A stretch of DNA of 64,000 nucleotides from Arthrobacter pigmenti (GCF_011927905.1 NZ_JAATJL010000001.1:2852001-2916000), one strand, 5' to 3'; positions 44,891 through 53,523 are shown, counted from the first letter of the stretch. Translations and numbers: made by a program. Notes: generated by a model not told the origin, from the sequence alone.

Positions 44891-45766
44891 ATGGCAATGA
44901 TGAATCACACCCTGCACCTTTGCTCAGTTCACGACGGCGACGGCGCGGACGAGCTCGCCGCCGTTGTGCACCCGCAGCGCGGCGTCGCGCTGGTTCGTGA
45001 CCTGATCCGTGATTTCCGCGGTGATGTCCGGGAGGTCCTGGTCGAGGAGCTGCTCGACCGTCTGGAGAGCGCTGCGTCCGAAGCGAACGACACTGTGTTC
45101 CGCGACCCGGCGTCGGTGGCGTACGGCGCGCCGTACCGTCATCCGCGGATGCTGTGGGGCATCGGGTTGAACTATGTGGAGCACGCGTCGGACCTGTCCG
45201 AGGGCGTGCCGGAGGAGCCGGCGTCGTTCATCAAGGGCGACCACACGGTCATCGGGCCGGGCGAGGACATCCCCATCCCGTCCCAAAGCGAGCGGACCAC
45301 GGCGGAGGGGGAGGTCGCCGTCGTCATCGGCCGTTACTGCCGCAATGTGGAGGTGGAGGACGCGTTGGACTATGTGGCCGGCGTCGTGCCCGTGCTGGAT
45401 CAGACGGCCGAGGACATCCTGCAGCGGAACCCTCGGTTCCTGACGCGGTCCAAGAACTTTCCCGGTTTCTTCTCGTTCGGGCCGCGGATTGTGCCGCTCG
45501 CCGAGGCCGTGGGTGACGGGATTCTCGCGGACATGGAGGTGTCAACGGTGGTCAACGGCGAGGTGCTGCGGACCAACACCGTGGCGCACATGCGGTACAG
45601 CCCCGAGTATCTGATCAGTTTCCACTCGAAGGTGATGCCGCTCTACCCGGGCGACATCATCTCAACCGGCACGCCGGGCGCGATCCACATTCGCGCTGGT
45701 GACGTCGCCGAGGCGCGGGTTTCCGGCGTCGGCGTTTTGAGCAACCCCGTGATTACGGGTACCTGA
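44891..45766 (+). CDS. Fumarylacetoacetate hydrolase family protein
   Basis: 291 residues from ATG at 44891 behind GAGGAGC. The FAH fold is shown by MLWGIGLNYVEHA, PASFIKGDHTVIGPGEDI, the metal-ligand segment TAEGEVAVVIGR, SKNFPGFFSFGP and LYPGDIISTGTPGA. Relatives hydrolyse C-C bonds of diketo acids or decarboxylate/isomerise oxalocrotonate-type acids; 2,4-diketo-3-deoxy sugar acids are also substrates in this family. Fits the final cleavage step in a sugar- or aromatic-acid route. Confidence 0.9.
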   Translation: MAMMNHTLHLCSVHDGDGADELAAVVHPQRGVALVRDLIRDFRGDVREVLVEELLDRLESAASEANDTVFRDPASVAYGAPYRHPRMLWGIGLNYVEHASDLSEGVPEEPASFIKGDHTVIGPGEDIPIPSQSERTTAEGEVAVVIGRYCRNVEVEDALDYVAGVVPVLDQTAEDILQRNPRFLTRSKNFPGFFSFGPRIVPLAEAVGDGILADMEVSTVVNGEVLRTNTVAHMRYSPEYLISFHSKVMPLYPGDIISTGTPGAIHIRAGDVAEARVSGVGVLSNPVITGT

Positions 45767-45873
45767 GTTACGGATTTGTACCACCCGCATCGAGCGGCCA
45801 GAAATAGCGTCTTTCGGCGACGAAGGCGGTCATTTCCGGCCTCTCGATGCACTAGTAAGGAGGATGACGCGCA

Positions 45874-47055
45874 ATGGGCACGTCAGTTTCGGGCCGCTCT
45901 GCATCGGGCCCGCTTGAGGGCGTTCGTGTCGCGGACTTCTCCCGCGTGCTCGCGGGGCCGTATGCGTCGATGATGCTCGCCGATTTCGGGGCGGACGTCA
46001 TCAAGGTGGAGAGCCCTGCCGGCGATGACACGCGGTCGTGGACCCCGCCGGTCGATGAGCACGGCGTCGGCACGTATTTCTCGAGCGTGAACCGGAACAA
46101 GCGCTCGGTGGTGTGTGACCTCCGGACCGACGAGGGCCTCGCCCGGGCGAAGGAGATCGCGCTTCACGCTGACGTGATCATCGAGAACTTCCGGCCGGGC
46201 GTGATGAAAAAGTTCGGGCTGGACTATGAGACGCTGCAGCGCTCCGACCTCATCTATTGCTCCATCACCGGATTCGGTTCGACGGCGGGAGCCCACCTTC
46301 CGGGGTACGACCTCCTGGTGCAGGCCGTCGGTGGGCTGATGAGCGTGACGGGGTCGCTGGATTCGGAGCCGAGCAAGGTGGGTGTGGCGCTGGTGGACGT
46401 CGTGACCGGGCAGAACGCGGCGCTCGGGATCCTTGCGGCGCTGCGTCATCGGGACGCGACCGGGCAGGGGCAGCGGATTGACGTGAACCTGTTGTCGTCG
46501 CTGCTGGCTGGGCTGGTGAACCAGGCGTCGAGCACGCTGGCCACCGGGGAGTCGCCGCAACGGATGGGGAACGCGCACCCGTCGATCGCGCCGTACGAGA
46601 CGCTTCGCACTGCCGACGGGCCGCTCGCCGTCGCCGTTGGGACGGACCGGCAGTTCGCCGCGCTGGTACGGGTGCTGGGCGTGCCCGCGCTTGCGTCTGA
46701 TTCCCGTTTCGAGACCAACACCCAGCGCGTGGCGAACCGCGATTCGCTCAAGGCTTTGCTGGAGGAACAGTTGGCGAAGCGGTCCGCGGCCGAGTGGGCC
46801 GCTGAGCTGTCCCGGGAGGGCGTCCCGGCCGGGAAGGTGAACTCCATTGTGGAGGCGCTTCAGCTGGCCGAGGAGCTGGGGCTTGATCCCGCCGTCGAAA
46901 TGAACGACGACGACGGCGCCCGCACCAGCCACCAGGTCGCCAACCCGATCCATCTGTCCGAGACCCCCGCCAGCTACCGGCGCTTGCCGCCGTTGCTTGG
47001 CGAGCACAACGATGCGACGTTCGCGGCGCTCACGACCACCATCAGCGGAAAGTAG
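45874..47055 (+). CDS. Family III CoA-transferase (CaiB/BaiF)
   Basis: 393 residues. RVADFSRVLAGPYASMMLADFGADVIKVE is the N-terminal hallmark, here spanning the CoA-binding site, and the catalytic Asp is in PGYDLLVQAVGG. GAGG-type ribosome site at 45857-45863. It moves CoA from an acyl-CoA donor to a carboxylate. Next to glutaryl-CoA dehydrogenase the best guess is succinyl-CoA:glutarate (or related dicarboxylate) CoA-transferase. Confidence 0.9.
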   Translation: MGTSVSGRSASGPLEGVRVADFSRVLAGPYASMMLADFGADVIKVESPAGDDTRSWTPPVDEHGVGTYFSSVNRNKRSVVCDLRTDEGLARAKEIALHADVIIENFRPGVMKKFGLDYETLQRSDLIYCSITGFGSTAGAHLPGYDLLVQAVGGLMSVTGSLDSEPSKVGVALVDVVTGQNAALGILAALRHRDATGQGQRIDVNLLSSLLAGLVNQASSTLATGESPQRMGNAHPSIAPYETLRTADGPLAVAVGTDRQFAALVRVLGVPALASDSRFETNTQRVANRDSLKALLEEQLAKRSAAEWAAELSREGVPAGKVNSIVEALQLAEELGLDPAVEMNDDDGARTSHQVANPIHLSETPASYRRLPPLLGEHNDATFAALTTTISGK

Positions 47056-47062
47056 GAGACCC

Positions 47063-48217
47063 ATGACTGTTGACCTTCTGTCCATCGACTCGCTCCTGTC
47101 TTCGGAAGAAATTGAATTGCGCGCGTCCGTGCGGTCCTTTGTCGATTCCGAGATCCGGCCCAACATCGCCGAGTGGTATGACAACGCGGTATTCCCGCTG
47201 GAGATCGTGCCGAAGATGGCGTCGCTGGGGCTGCTCGGAATGCACATCAAGGGGTACGGGTGCCCGGGCCGCAGCTCGGTGGAGTACGGGCTGGCTGCGC
47301 TGGAGCTGGAGGCCGGCGATTCGGGTCTGCGGACATTCGTGAGCGTGCAGGGGTCGCTGGCGATGAGCGCAATTGCCAAGCACGGGTCCGAGGAGCAGAA
47401 GAACGAGTGGCTGCCGCGCATGGCTAAAGGCGAGGCGATCGGTTGCTTCGGGCTGACGGAGCCCTCCTCCGGGTCTGATCCCGGGTCGATGACCACGTTC
47501 GCTCGTCGCGACGGTTCCGACTGGGTGCTCTCCGGGGCCAAGCGTTGGATCGGGTTGGCGTCGGTGGCACAGGTTGCGATCATCTGGGCAATGACCGACG
47601 ACGGCGTCCGCGGCTTCGTTGTGCCCACTGACACTGCCGGGTTCGTGGCGACGCCGATCACGCAGAAGCTGTCGATGCGGGCATCGATCCAGTGCGACAT
47701 CGAGCTGACGGACGTGCGGCTGCCTGACTCGGCAATGCTGCCGAACGCTCGTGGTTTGCGCGGGCCGTTCGAATGCTTGAACGAGGCGCGGTACGGGATC
47801 ATCTGGGGAGCGATGGGCGCGGCGCGGGACAGCTACGAGGCGGCGCTGAACTATTCGAAGGAGCGTCTGCAGTTCGGAAAGCCGCTGTCCGGGTACCAGA
47901 TGACGCAGCAGAAGCTGGTGAACATGGCGTTGGAGATCAACAAGGGGATGTTGCTGGCACTGCAGGTTGGCCGGTTGAAGGATGCCGGGACGCTGGAGCC
48001 GTACCAGATTTCCGTGGGCAAGCTGAATAACTGCCGTGAGGCGATCGAGATCTGTCGGGAGGCCCGGGCGATGCTGGGCGGCAACGGCATCACCCTGGAT
48101 TACTCGCCGCTGCGGCACGCGAACAATCTGGAGAGCGTGCGGACGTACGAGGGAACCGACGAAGTGCATACCCTGATCTTGGGGAACCACATCACGGGCA
48201 CGCCTGCGTTCCGGTGA
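47063..48217 (+). CDS. gcdH: Glutaryl-CoA dehydrogenase
   Basis: 384 residues. FVSVQGSLAM, GCFGLTEPSSGSDPGSM, KLNNCREAIEICREARAMLGG in part, and the C-terminal VRTYEGTDEVHTLILGNHI with the catalytic Glu match glutaryl-CoA dehydrogenases more closely than other acyl-CoA dehydrogenases. Reaction: oxidative decarboxylation of glutaryl-CoA to crotonyl-CoA with FAD. Start at ATG 47063 behind TAGGAG; the stop overlaps the start of the dehydratase gene by 4 bases. Confidence 0.93.
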   Translation: MTVDLLSIDSLLSSEEIELRASVRSFVDSEIRPNIAEWYDNAVFPLEIVPKMASLGLLGMHIKGYGCPGRSSVEYGLAALELEAGDSGLRTFVSVQGSLAMSAIAKHGSEEQKNEWLPRMAKGEAIGCFGLTEPSSGSDPGSMTTFARRDGSDWVLSGAKRWIGLASVAQVAIIWAMTDDGVRGFVVPTDTAGFVATPITQKLSMRASIQCDIELTDVRLPDSAMLPNARGLRGPFECLNEARYGIIWGAMGAARDSYEAALNYSKERLQFGKPLSGYQMTQQKLVNMALEINKGMLLALQVGRLKDAGTLEPYQISVGKLNNCREAIEICREARAMLGGNGITLDYSPLRHANNLESVRTYEGTDEVHTLILGNHITGTPAFR

Positions 48218-49950
48218 GTCACTTCCCCGAGCCTGAACCGTCCGGCCTCCGCCGTGGCCTGACCAGCTACGGCGACGCCGAGTTCTCACTGTTCCTGAGG
48301 AAGGCGTTCATCAAGGGCGCCGGGTACTCGGATGATGCACTGGACCGGACCGTCGTCGGGATAGTGAACACCGGCAGCGGCTACAACCCGTGTCACGGCA
48401 ACATGCCGGCGCTGGTGGAGGCGGTGAAGCGTGGGGTGATGTTGGCAGGCGGGCTGCCGGTCGAGTTCCCGACCATCTCGGTGCACGAGAGCTTCTCCTC
48501 ACCCACCAGCATGTTCCTGCGGAATCTGATGTCGATGGACACCGAGGAGATGATCCGCGCGCAGCCGATGGACGCCGTCGTGCTCATCGGTGGGTGCGAC
48601 AAGACCGTGCCGGCGCAGCTGATGGGTGCGGCTTCGGCAGGTGTTCCGGCGATTTCGTTGGTGACCGGGTCGATGCTGACCGGTGGGTACCGGGGCGAGC
48701 GGGTCGGTGCGTGTACGGACTGCCGGGCGTTCTGGGGCCGCTTCCGTGCGCAGGAGATTACAAAACCAGAGATCGACGACGTGAACTCGCGCCTGGTGGG
48801 CAGCGTTGGCACGTGTTCGGTGATGGGGACGGCGAGCACCATGGCGTGCGTTGCCGAGGCGATGGGGATTGCGCTGCCTGGGTCGGCTTCGGCTCCGGCT
48901 GTGACGGCGGACCGGGTGCGGATTGCCGAGGCGACCGGAACGCAGGCTGTTGCGTTGGCGACCGCTGGGCTTTCACCGTCTGCGATCCTGACGCCTGAGG
49001 CATTCGAAAACGGGCTGCGGATGCTGCTGGCGATCGGTGGGTCGACGAACGCGATCATTCACCTGACCGCCGTGGCCGGGCGGCTCGGTATCAAACTGTC
49101 ACTGGACGAGTTGGACCGGATGAGTGCGGAGACGCCGGTGCTGGTGGACCTGAAGCCGTCGGGCAGGTACTACATGGAGGACTTCCACCGTGCCGGCGGT
49201 GTCCCGGCTGTGCTGCGTGAGCTGGGTTCGCTGATCAAGCGAGATGTGCTCACCGTGACCGGGCGGACGTTGGGTGAAGAGATCGACGACGCCGGTCCAG
49301 GCTTCCCGCAGGACATCATCCGGCCCTTGTCGGATCCGATCTACCCTCAGGGCAGTCTGGCGGTGTTACGTGGGAATCTGGCGCCGGGTGGGGCGATCAT
49401 CAAGCAGGCAGCGGTGTCGCCTGCGTTGCTCGAGCACTCCGGGCCGGCGGTGGTGTTCGAGAACGCAGCTGACCTTGCCGCGCGAATCGATGACCCTTCG
49501 CTCGACGTCACCGCTGATTCGGTCCTGGTGTTGCGGAATATCGGTCCGGTGGGTAATCCCGGGATGCCGGAGGCTGGGTACCTGCCGATCCCGAAGAAGC
49601 TGGCGGCCCAGGGTGTGAAGGACATGGTTCGAATTTCGGATGGCCGGATGTCCGGTACCGCAGCTGGTGCCGTGGTCCTGCATGTGACGCCGGAGTCAGC
49701 CGTCGGTGGACCGCTGAGGCTGGCGCGTACCGGGGACACGGTCACGTTGAGTGTCAGCCGGCGTCTGGTGCAGCTTGAAGTGTCGATAGAGGAACTAACC
49801 CTTCGCGACGAAGAGCTCGGTCCCGCGTCACCCGAAGTCCCCGATCGCGGCTACCGACGTCTCTACGTTCAAGAAGTAACCCAAGCGAACGAGGGCTGTG
49901 ACTTCCGTTTTCTCAACCTGCCCGTGGCCAAACCACGGAGAAGCCTGTAA
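48214..49950 (+). CDS. IlvD/Edd family dehydratase (sugar-acid type)
   Basis: 578 residues. The iron-sulfur cysteines are in NPCHGNMP, GGCDKTVP and GSVGTCSVMGTASTM; the C-terminal ISDGRMSGTAAGAVVLHV is the family signature. Sequence style is that of aldonate dehydratases (arabonate, xylonate) rather than branched-chain synthesis. It would convert a sugar acid into a 2-keto-3-deoxy acid, a substrate type suited to the DapA-like, SDR and FAH enzymes of the cluster. GTG start overlaps gcdH. Last gene before the island. Confidence 0.92.
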   Translation: MSHFPEPEPSGLRRGLTSYGDAEFSLFLRKAFIKGAGYSDDALDRTVVGIVNTGSGYNPCHGNMPALVEAVKRGVMLAGGLPVEFPTISVHESFSSPTSMFLRNLMSMDTEEMIRAQPMDAVVLIGGCDKTVPAQLMGAASAGVPAISLVTGSMLTGGYRGERVGACTDCRAFWGRFRAQEITKPEIDDVNSRLVGSVGTCSVMGTASTMACVAEAMGIALPGSASAPAVTADRVRIAEATGTQAVALATAGLSPSAILTPEAFENGLRMLLAIGGSTNAIIHLTAVAGRLGIKLSLDELDRMSAETPVLVDLKPSGRYYMEDFHRAGGVPAVLRELGSLIKRDVLTVTGRTLGEEIDDAGPGFPQDIIRPLSDPIYPQGSLAVLRGNLAPGGAIIKQAAVSPALLEHSGPAVVFENAADLAARIDDPSLDVTADSVLVLRNIGPVGNPGMPEAGYLPIPKKLAAQGVKDMVRISDGRMSGTAAGAVVLHVTPESAVGGPLRLARTGDTVTLSVSRRLVQLEVSIEELTLRDEELGPASPEVPDRGYRRLYVQEVTQANEGCDFRFLNLPVAKPRRSL

Positions 49951-49970
49951 GACAACGAGCGGAACGGAAG

Positions 49971-50621
49971 TCATCCCGGCCGGAAGCACTCCAGCGATTG
50001 ACCGAATCGGAAGTTCACCGCTCCGGGGGGAATCTCATCTTGGTCAGTGCGATGGCTTGGTACCTCACCTGGCCAGCTCGACATCGTCAGGAGCGACACC
50101 AACTTCAGGATTGAGATCGTGAGGTGCGGCATAACGTTTTCGTTCCTCATGGCCCAGGAGACCAGTCCATGCGCTTGGTCTGGACTCTGAGGAAGGGGCA
50201 CGGCTGCAAGATGGGTCCCAACCTCCCATCGCCCCGATACAGCATCCGCGTTGAGTGTGGCCAGAGAGACGTCTTCCACGCTCTGGCCGGTTGGTGCGAA
50301 GGTTGGCAGCAGCCACGTGCCGGTTTCCTCCGCATTCGCAATGTGACCCCCCGTCGCTCGAATTTGCGATGGAACCAGCGTCAAGCCAAGCTCTTCCTTG
50401 GCCTCCCGGGCGACCGCGCGGAGTGGATCGAAAACTCCGTCGCGATCGATGTCTTCGACGTCATTGCCAAGGCGTCAGATCTCCAGGTTGCCGCCGGCTC
50501 CTGAGCCCCAATATCCCGGGTGCACGCTTAGGTCACCGCCTTCGGCGATGATGAAGTATCCGTCCCTTGTCAGCGGCACCGACAACGCCAAAAGGCCTTC
50601 GTGGGACGCCGGTTCTGAATT
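49971..50621 (-). pseudogene. Degenerate Nudix hydrolase
   Basis: Reading leftward, the frame contains LTRDGYFIIAEGG, GSGAGGNLEI, then an in-frame TGA (50475-50477), then FDPLRAVAREAKEELGLTLVP, which ends in the REAKEEL part of a Nudix box. Sequence continues to about 49971. The upstream end is closed by a TAG just before the recognisable part and there is no start codon. A Nudix hydrolase gene has therefore lost its 5' end and gained a stop between the two halves of the Nudix box. It marks the left border of the accessory island. Confidence 0.7.
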
Positions 50622-50948
50622 CTTCTAATCAGAATCGCTGGAGGGTCTCGCTACCCATGGGATGCAAGACAGAAGGACGAGACAGGTCCCGCTAGACGCT
50701 CTCGAGCAGCTAGATTCGGATGCAGGTGGACCTGAACCCGGTCGGAGTACGGCCTTTGATCAGTGGTCAATTCGGAACCAACGATCGGACCACGGACAGG
50801 CTCGGACTCGCGCTCCAACACCTAATCCACCGCCGCGTAGGCCCGATCCATCGAGTGGGATGTAGATGGGTCCTCGTCGCAAGGCGGCACTCAGCTAGTT
50901 TTGACCGACCACTCAAATCCAATATGTGCCAGCAACGGAGCTATCGGA
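50622..50948. other. Intergenic region left of the Pycsar operon
   Basis: About 325 bases with no frame that looks coding on either strand and no strong inverted repeat or terminator that I can see. It lies downstream of the effector gene and upstream of the broken Nudix gene. Confidence 0.5.
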
Positions 50949-51476
50949 CTAAGGCGTCAGTCCTAAGCGAAGTAATCCAGCACAAAGCAAGAGGCTTATG
51001 CCGCCCATGGAAGCGAAGCTCATCGATAGCTTGACCAGAATGTGCTTCGTCCAGGCGATACGGCTCATGCGAACCATCTGGTTACTCAGCACCGAAAGCA
51101 TGTCAGCGTCACGAATCTTCTCCTTGAGGTCACCAGGCTTCCAAAACTTTACGTGCCCGAAGTAGATGAAGTTGTCCGGCCACTCCTTCTTGACGTGGAA
51201 CAGCCTAAGCCGAGGAATAACAACCCACATGGAACAACCCGCTCCGAGGATCAGCGAGACACACGCGACTGCGTAAGCAATGTTCTGCCACGGACCTTCA
51301 AGCACTGCAAACATCCGGTCTGATGCTGAAAGGGCTACCGTTACACCCAGCGCCGCGGATTGCAGGGTAAAGGAAAAAGAGGCCTTGGCGTCAACCTTGC
51401 CGGTCCAGTCCACAAGCGCTGCATGGATCTTCCATGCGGTATCGAGCGCCTCTTTGTCTCTGGTATTTGGCTCCAT
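50949..51476 (-). CDS. pycTM: PycTM-type membrane effector (Pycsar system)
   Basis: 175 residues from ATG at 51476. The N-terminal DWTGKVDAKASFSFTLQSA matches the W-x(5)-D-x-KA pattern of the Pycsar effector family (formerly DUF5706), followed by two membrane helices (about 31-52 and 62-86), the VIPRLRLF turn, NFIYFGHV, the cytoplasmic helix SVLSNQMVRMSRIAWTKH and a third membrane helix (about 148-171). In known Pycsar systems cUMP or cCMP activates such a protein to damage the membrane and abort phage infection. It starts 23 bases after the second cyclase gene stop. The family match was made by eye. Confidence 0.8.
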   Translation of the reverse strand: MEPNTRDKEALDTAWKIHAALVDWTGKVDAKASFSFTLQSAALGVTVALSASDRMFAVLEGPWQNIAYAVACVSLILGAGCSMWVVIPRLRLFHVKKEWPDNFIYFGHVKFWKPGDLKEKIRDADMLSVLSNQMVRMSRIAWTKHILVKLSMSFASMGGISLLLCAGLLRLGLTP

Positions 51477-51499
51477 CTTCGCCTGATTACGCCATTTCA

Positions 51500-52219
51500 C
51501 TAGAACGACCAGTGGTAAGAAGTCTTGTAGTAGGAGTAGTTTTTGGCACCCATCACGTGGGTGTAGGGGCCTTCCCACATATGAACGCCTTTGCTGAGCT
51601 TCAACGCGTCGGTCAACTTGTTGTAGGTGTTCCCGCCGATAAGAGTGGAGTATTTTCCCTGCCGCTGGTCGCTGAGCTTAGCCGCGAGGTTCGGAGCGGT
51701 TCCAATGGAGATCATGTCGTCGCTGCCGCGGAATCCGGCACGAACCAAGAGGGATTTACCACTAGCAATGCCACAGCCGTGCTTGAGCTGCCATCCGCTC
51801 TTTTGGATGGAGCCGAATTGCTTAGTAATCGCAGGCTGGACCAAGTTCCTCATCGCCCACTTGATCTGCATAGCGGACTTCACCGCGCGGTCGTACCTGT
51901 TCGGCCCCGCATAGATGCCCATAACGCGATCGCCGTCAAAACTTCGGATGTGACCCTTATTGGACCGAATAATCCTTGTGCTGACAACGAGGTAAGCCTT
52001 CATGACTCTCGCGACCGTATCCGCGGGGGCGATGGCGACCAGGCCGGATGAGTCGGCCATGTCAGCGTATAGGTAGGTCGATGGAAGATAAAGACCCTCC
52101 GAATAGCCCATTTTCGCGGGGTCGGGCACCGTCTCGATTACACCGTCGTTCCGCTCGGTCGTCGTGAGCTTGGTGTTGATCGTCTTTGCGATATCACCTT
52201 CGACGTCTGACTTGAGCAT
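51500..52219 (-). CDS. pycC: Class III nucleotidyl cyclase, PycC type (second copy)
   Basis: 239 residues from ATG at 52219, where AAGGGGAG is 4 bases upstream. Cyclase homology domain: metal Asp53 in YLYADMADSSGL and Asp97 in RSFDGDRVMGIY; SLLVRAGFRGSDDMISIG and APNLAAKL (Asn177, Lys181 in place of the usual Arg) follow the pattern of pyrimidine cyclases. Predicted to make cUMP or cCMP on phage infection. It is a paralogue of the gene upstream; they differ around residue 155 (GKS here, GDA in the other). The base is inferred from the family, not seen. Confidence 0.82.
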   Translation of the reverse strand: MLKSDVEGDIAKTINTKLTTTERNDGVIETVPDPAKMGYSEGLYLPSTYLYADMADSSGLVAIAPADTVARVMKAYLVVSTRIIRSNKGHIRSFDGDRVMGIYAGPNRYDRAVKSAMQIKWAMRNLVQPAITKQFGSIQKSGWQLKHGCGIASGKSLLVRAGFRGSDDMISIGTAPNLAAKLSDQRQGKYSTLIGGNTYNKLTDALKLSKGVHMWEGPYTHVMGAKNYSYYKTSYHWSF

Positions 52220-52251
52220 TATTCTCCCCTTGCTTCCCTCTGAACGTTGAA

Positions 52252-52294
52252 GTGAGCGTATCCAAAGCACACCTATGGTTCGCAATACGCTCAC
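52252..52294 (-). promoter_or_regulatory. Inverted repeat between the two cyclase genes
   Basis: GTGAGCGTAT (52252-52261) and its exact complement ATACGCTCAC (52285-52294) flank a 23-base spacer in the 92-base gap between the two pycC genes. It may be an RNA stem controlling the ratio of the cyclases, a partial terminator or an operator for an internal promoter. Confidence 0.65.
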
Positions 52295-52311
52295 GAGACT
52301 GGTTGTTAAGT

Positions 52312-53028
52312 TCAGTCGATTTGTATCCCATAGTTGGACGTCCGAATCTGCTCGACGCGCCCGCCCCCTATGTCCTTTGTGGAAGCTATCGACCACATGG
52401 CTTTTCCATCAATACGGGAATAACAAGTCGAATAACTCATCGCATTCCACATTCTGTCCGTGATGATAGTCCGTGCGAGATGCAGTTCGCTGAGTTTCGC
52501 GGCGATGTTCGGAGCATCTCCAATAGATACCAAGTCGTTGTTGTTACGGACACCGGCGCGCACGATAAGAGCGTCGCCCATGTCAATGCCTGTCCGGCTG
52601 CTCAGTACCCAGCTTGATTTGAGGTACTCATTTAGACGGTACGAGAGGCTCGGCCTGACAAGCTCATCTACCGCCCACTTGATCTCTAACGCGGTCTTCG
52701 CTGCAACAGAGGCAGCTCCATCGCCAATGAAAATGGCCATCACACGGTCTCCGTCATAACTTCGGATCTCGCCCTTGTTATCACGAATGACCCTTGTAAC
52801 AGCGGCCAAGAACGCCCGCACGATCTGAGCTGCGGTGGTGGCAGTGTGCTTCTTCGCCAGTCCCGAGGAGTCCGCCATATCCGTATAAAGGTAGACCGCC
52901 TTCAACCAGACCCCGCCATTACTCAGGTTCACCGAGTCGGACGTCGGCACCACCTGGCCCCACCTCGTGTCCAGCTTGGTCCGGAGTATGGTGTCTATGG
53001 CGGCGCTGTGGTCAGTTCTGCGAGTCAT
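52312..53028 (-). CDS. pycC: Class III nucleotidyl cyclase, PycC type (first copy)
   Basis: 238 residues from ATG at 53028 (GGGGG just upstream). Cyclase domain: Asp50 in YLYTDMADSSGLA, Asp94 in RSYDGDRVMAIF, then GIDMGDALIVRAGVRNNNDL and APNIAAKL (Asn174, Lys178). The metal-binding residues are intact and the VRAGVR-x-NND-LV segment is typical of the pyrimidine cyclases of Pycsar defence. First gene of a three-gene leftward operon cyclase-cyclase-effector. Which base it cyclises is not visible. Confidence 0.82.
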   Translation of the reverse strand: MTRRTDHSAAIDTILRTKLDTRWGQVVPTSDSVNLSNGGVWLKAVYLYTDMADSSGLAKKHTATTAAQIVRAFLAAVTRVIRDNKGEIRSYDGDRVMAIFIGDGAASVAAKTALEIKWAVDELVRPSLSYRLNEYLKSSWVLSSRTGIDMGDALIVRAGVRNNNDLVSIGDAPNIAAKLSELHLARTIITDRMWNAMSYSTCYSRIDGKAMWSIASTKDIGGGRVEQIRTSNYGIQID

Positions 53029-53442
53029 GGTCCCCCAATTTCAAGTTTTAGAGCGAGTGCCCTATCAGCGTAATGATCGGTGCTGACATTAGTGCTCCTC
53101 CCACCGTTTACGAGACTGAACTTCGGAACCCTGCGATCAAGGCGGCACTTCAACCGAACGCCCTCGGACGTCTATGCGAACAGTCGAAGCTCGCGGACTC
53201 ACAGGCGCACCGATCCCGTAAGACCTGCCCGAGAAAATGCGCAAATAAAGGTCCGGCGTCAGCAACATTTGTTTGTGTTGCAACTCTAGGATTGCAACAC
53301 ACTAGGACGAGACAACCCCACTCCCCCGCCACTACTACTCCCCCTATGTCTTGCTACCCTGTCTCCCAAGTAAGGGCATCCTTCCGTGACTGAGAAGTAG
53401 GTTGCGAGACAGTTTTGGGGGCTATCGATGTGAAGGAGCGGT
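53029..53442. other. Divergent intergenic region with recombination-like inverted repeat
   Basis: 414 bases without a supported gene, between the leftward pycC and the rightward recombinase remnant. It must hold the Pycsar promoter. GTGTTGCAA (53275-53283) and TTGCAACAC (53292-53300) form a perfect 9-bp inverted repeat with an 8-base centre, 140 bases before the recombinase start; it may be a resolution site or operator of that recombinase. Confidence 0.5.
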
Positions 53443-53523
53443 ATGGGAAAGCTGATTGGGTATGCGCGGGTATCAACTCGTGCCCAGGATACCGACCGGC
53501 AAGTCGCCGACCTCATGGTCGCG
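53443..53523 (+). pseudogene. Serine recombinase (resolvase/invertase), N-terminal stub
   Basis: AAGGAG then ATG and the conserved start MGKLIGYARVSTRAQDTDRQ of the Pin/resolvase family, including the catalytic Ser of ARVSTR. After about 27 codons the similarity ends abruptly at VADLMVA and the frame continues into unrelated sequence belonging to the opposite strand. The gene has lost its remaining roughly 150 codons. Confidence 0.85.

Noticed and set aside
45883-47802. Long open frame (about 639 codons) on the minus strand
   Set aside because: It lies antisense to the CoA-transferase and glutaryl-CoA dehydrogenase genes, both with clear family motifs; long antisense frames are normal in high-GC DNA.
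50124-50504. Plus-strand frame of 126 codons
   Set aside because: Antisense to the recognisable Nudix relic; no family features of its own.
53073-53393. Plus-strand frame of 106 codons upstream of the recombinase stub
   Set aside because: No ribosome site, biased composition without a protein-like pattern, and it spans an inverted repeat.
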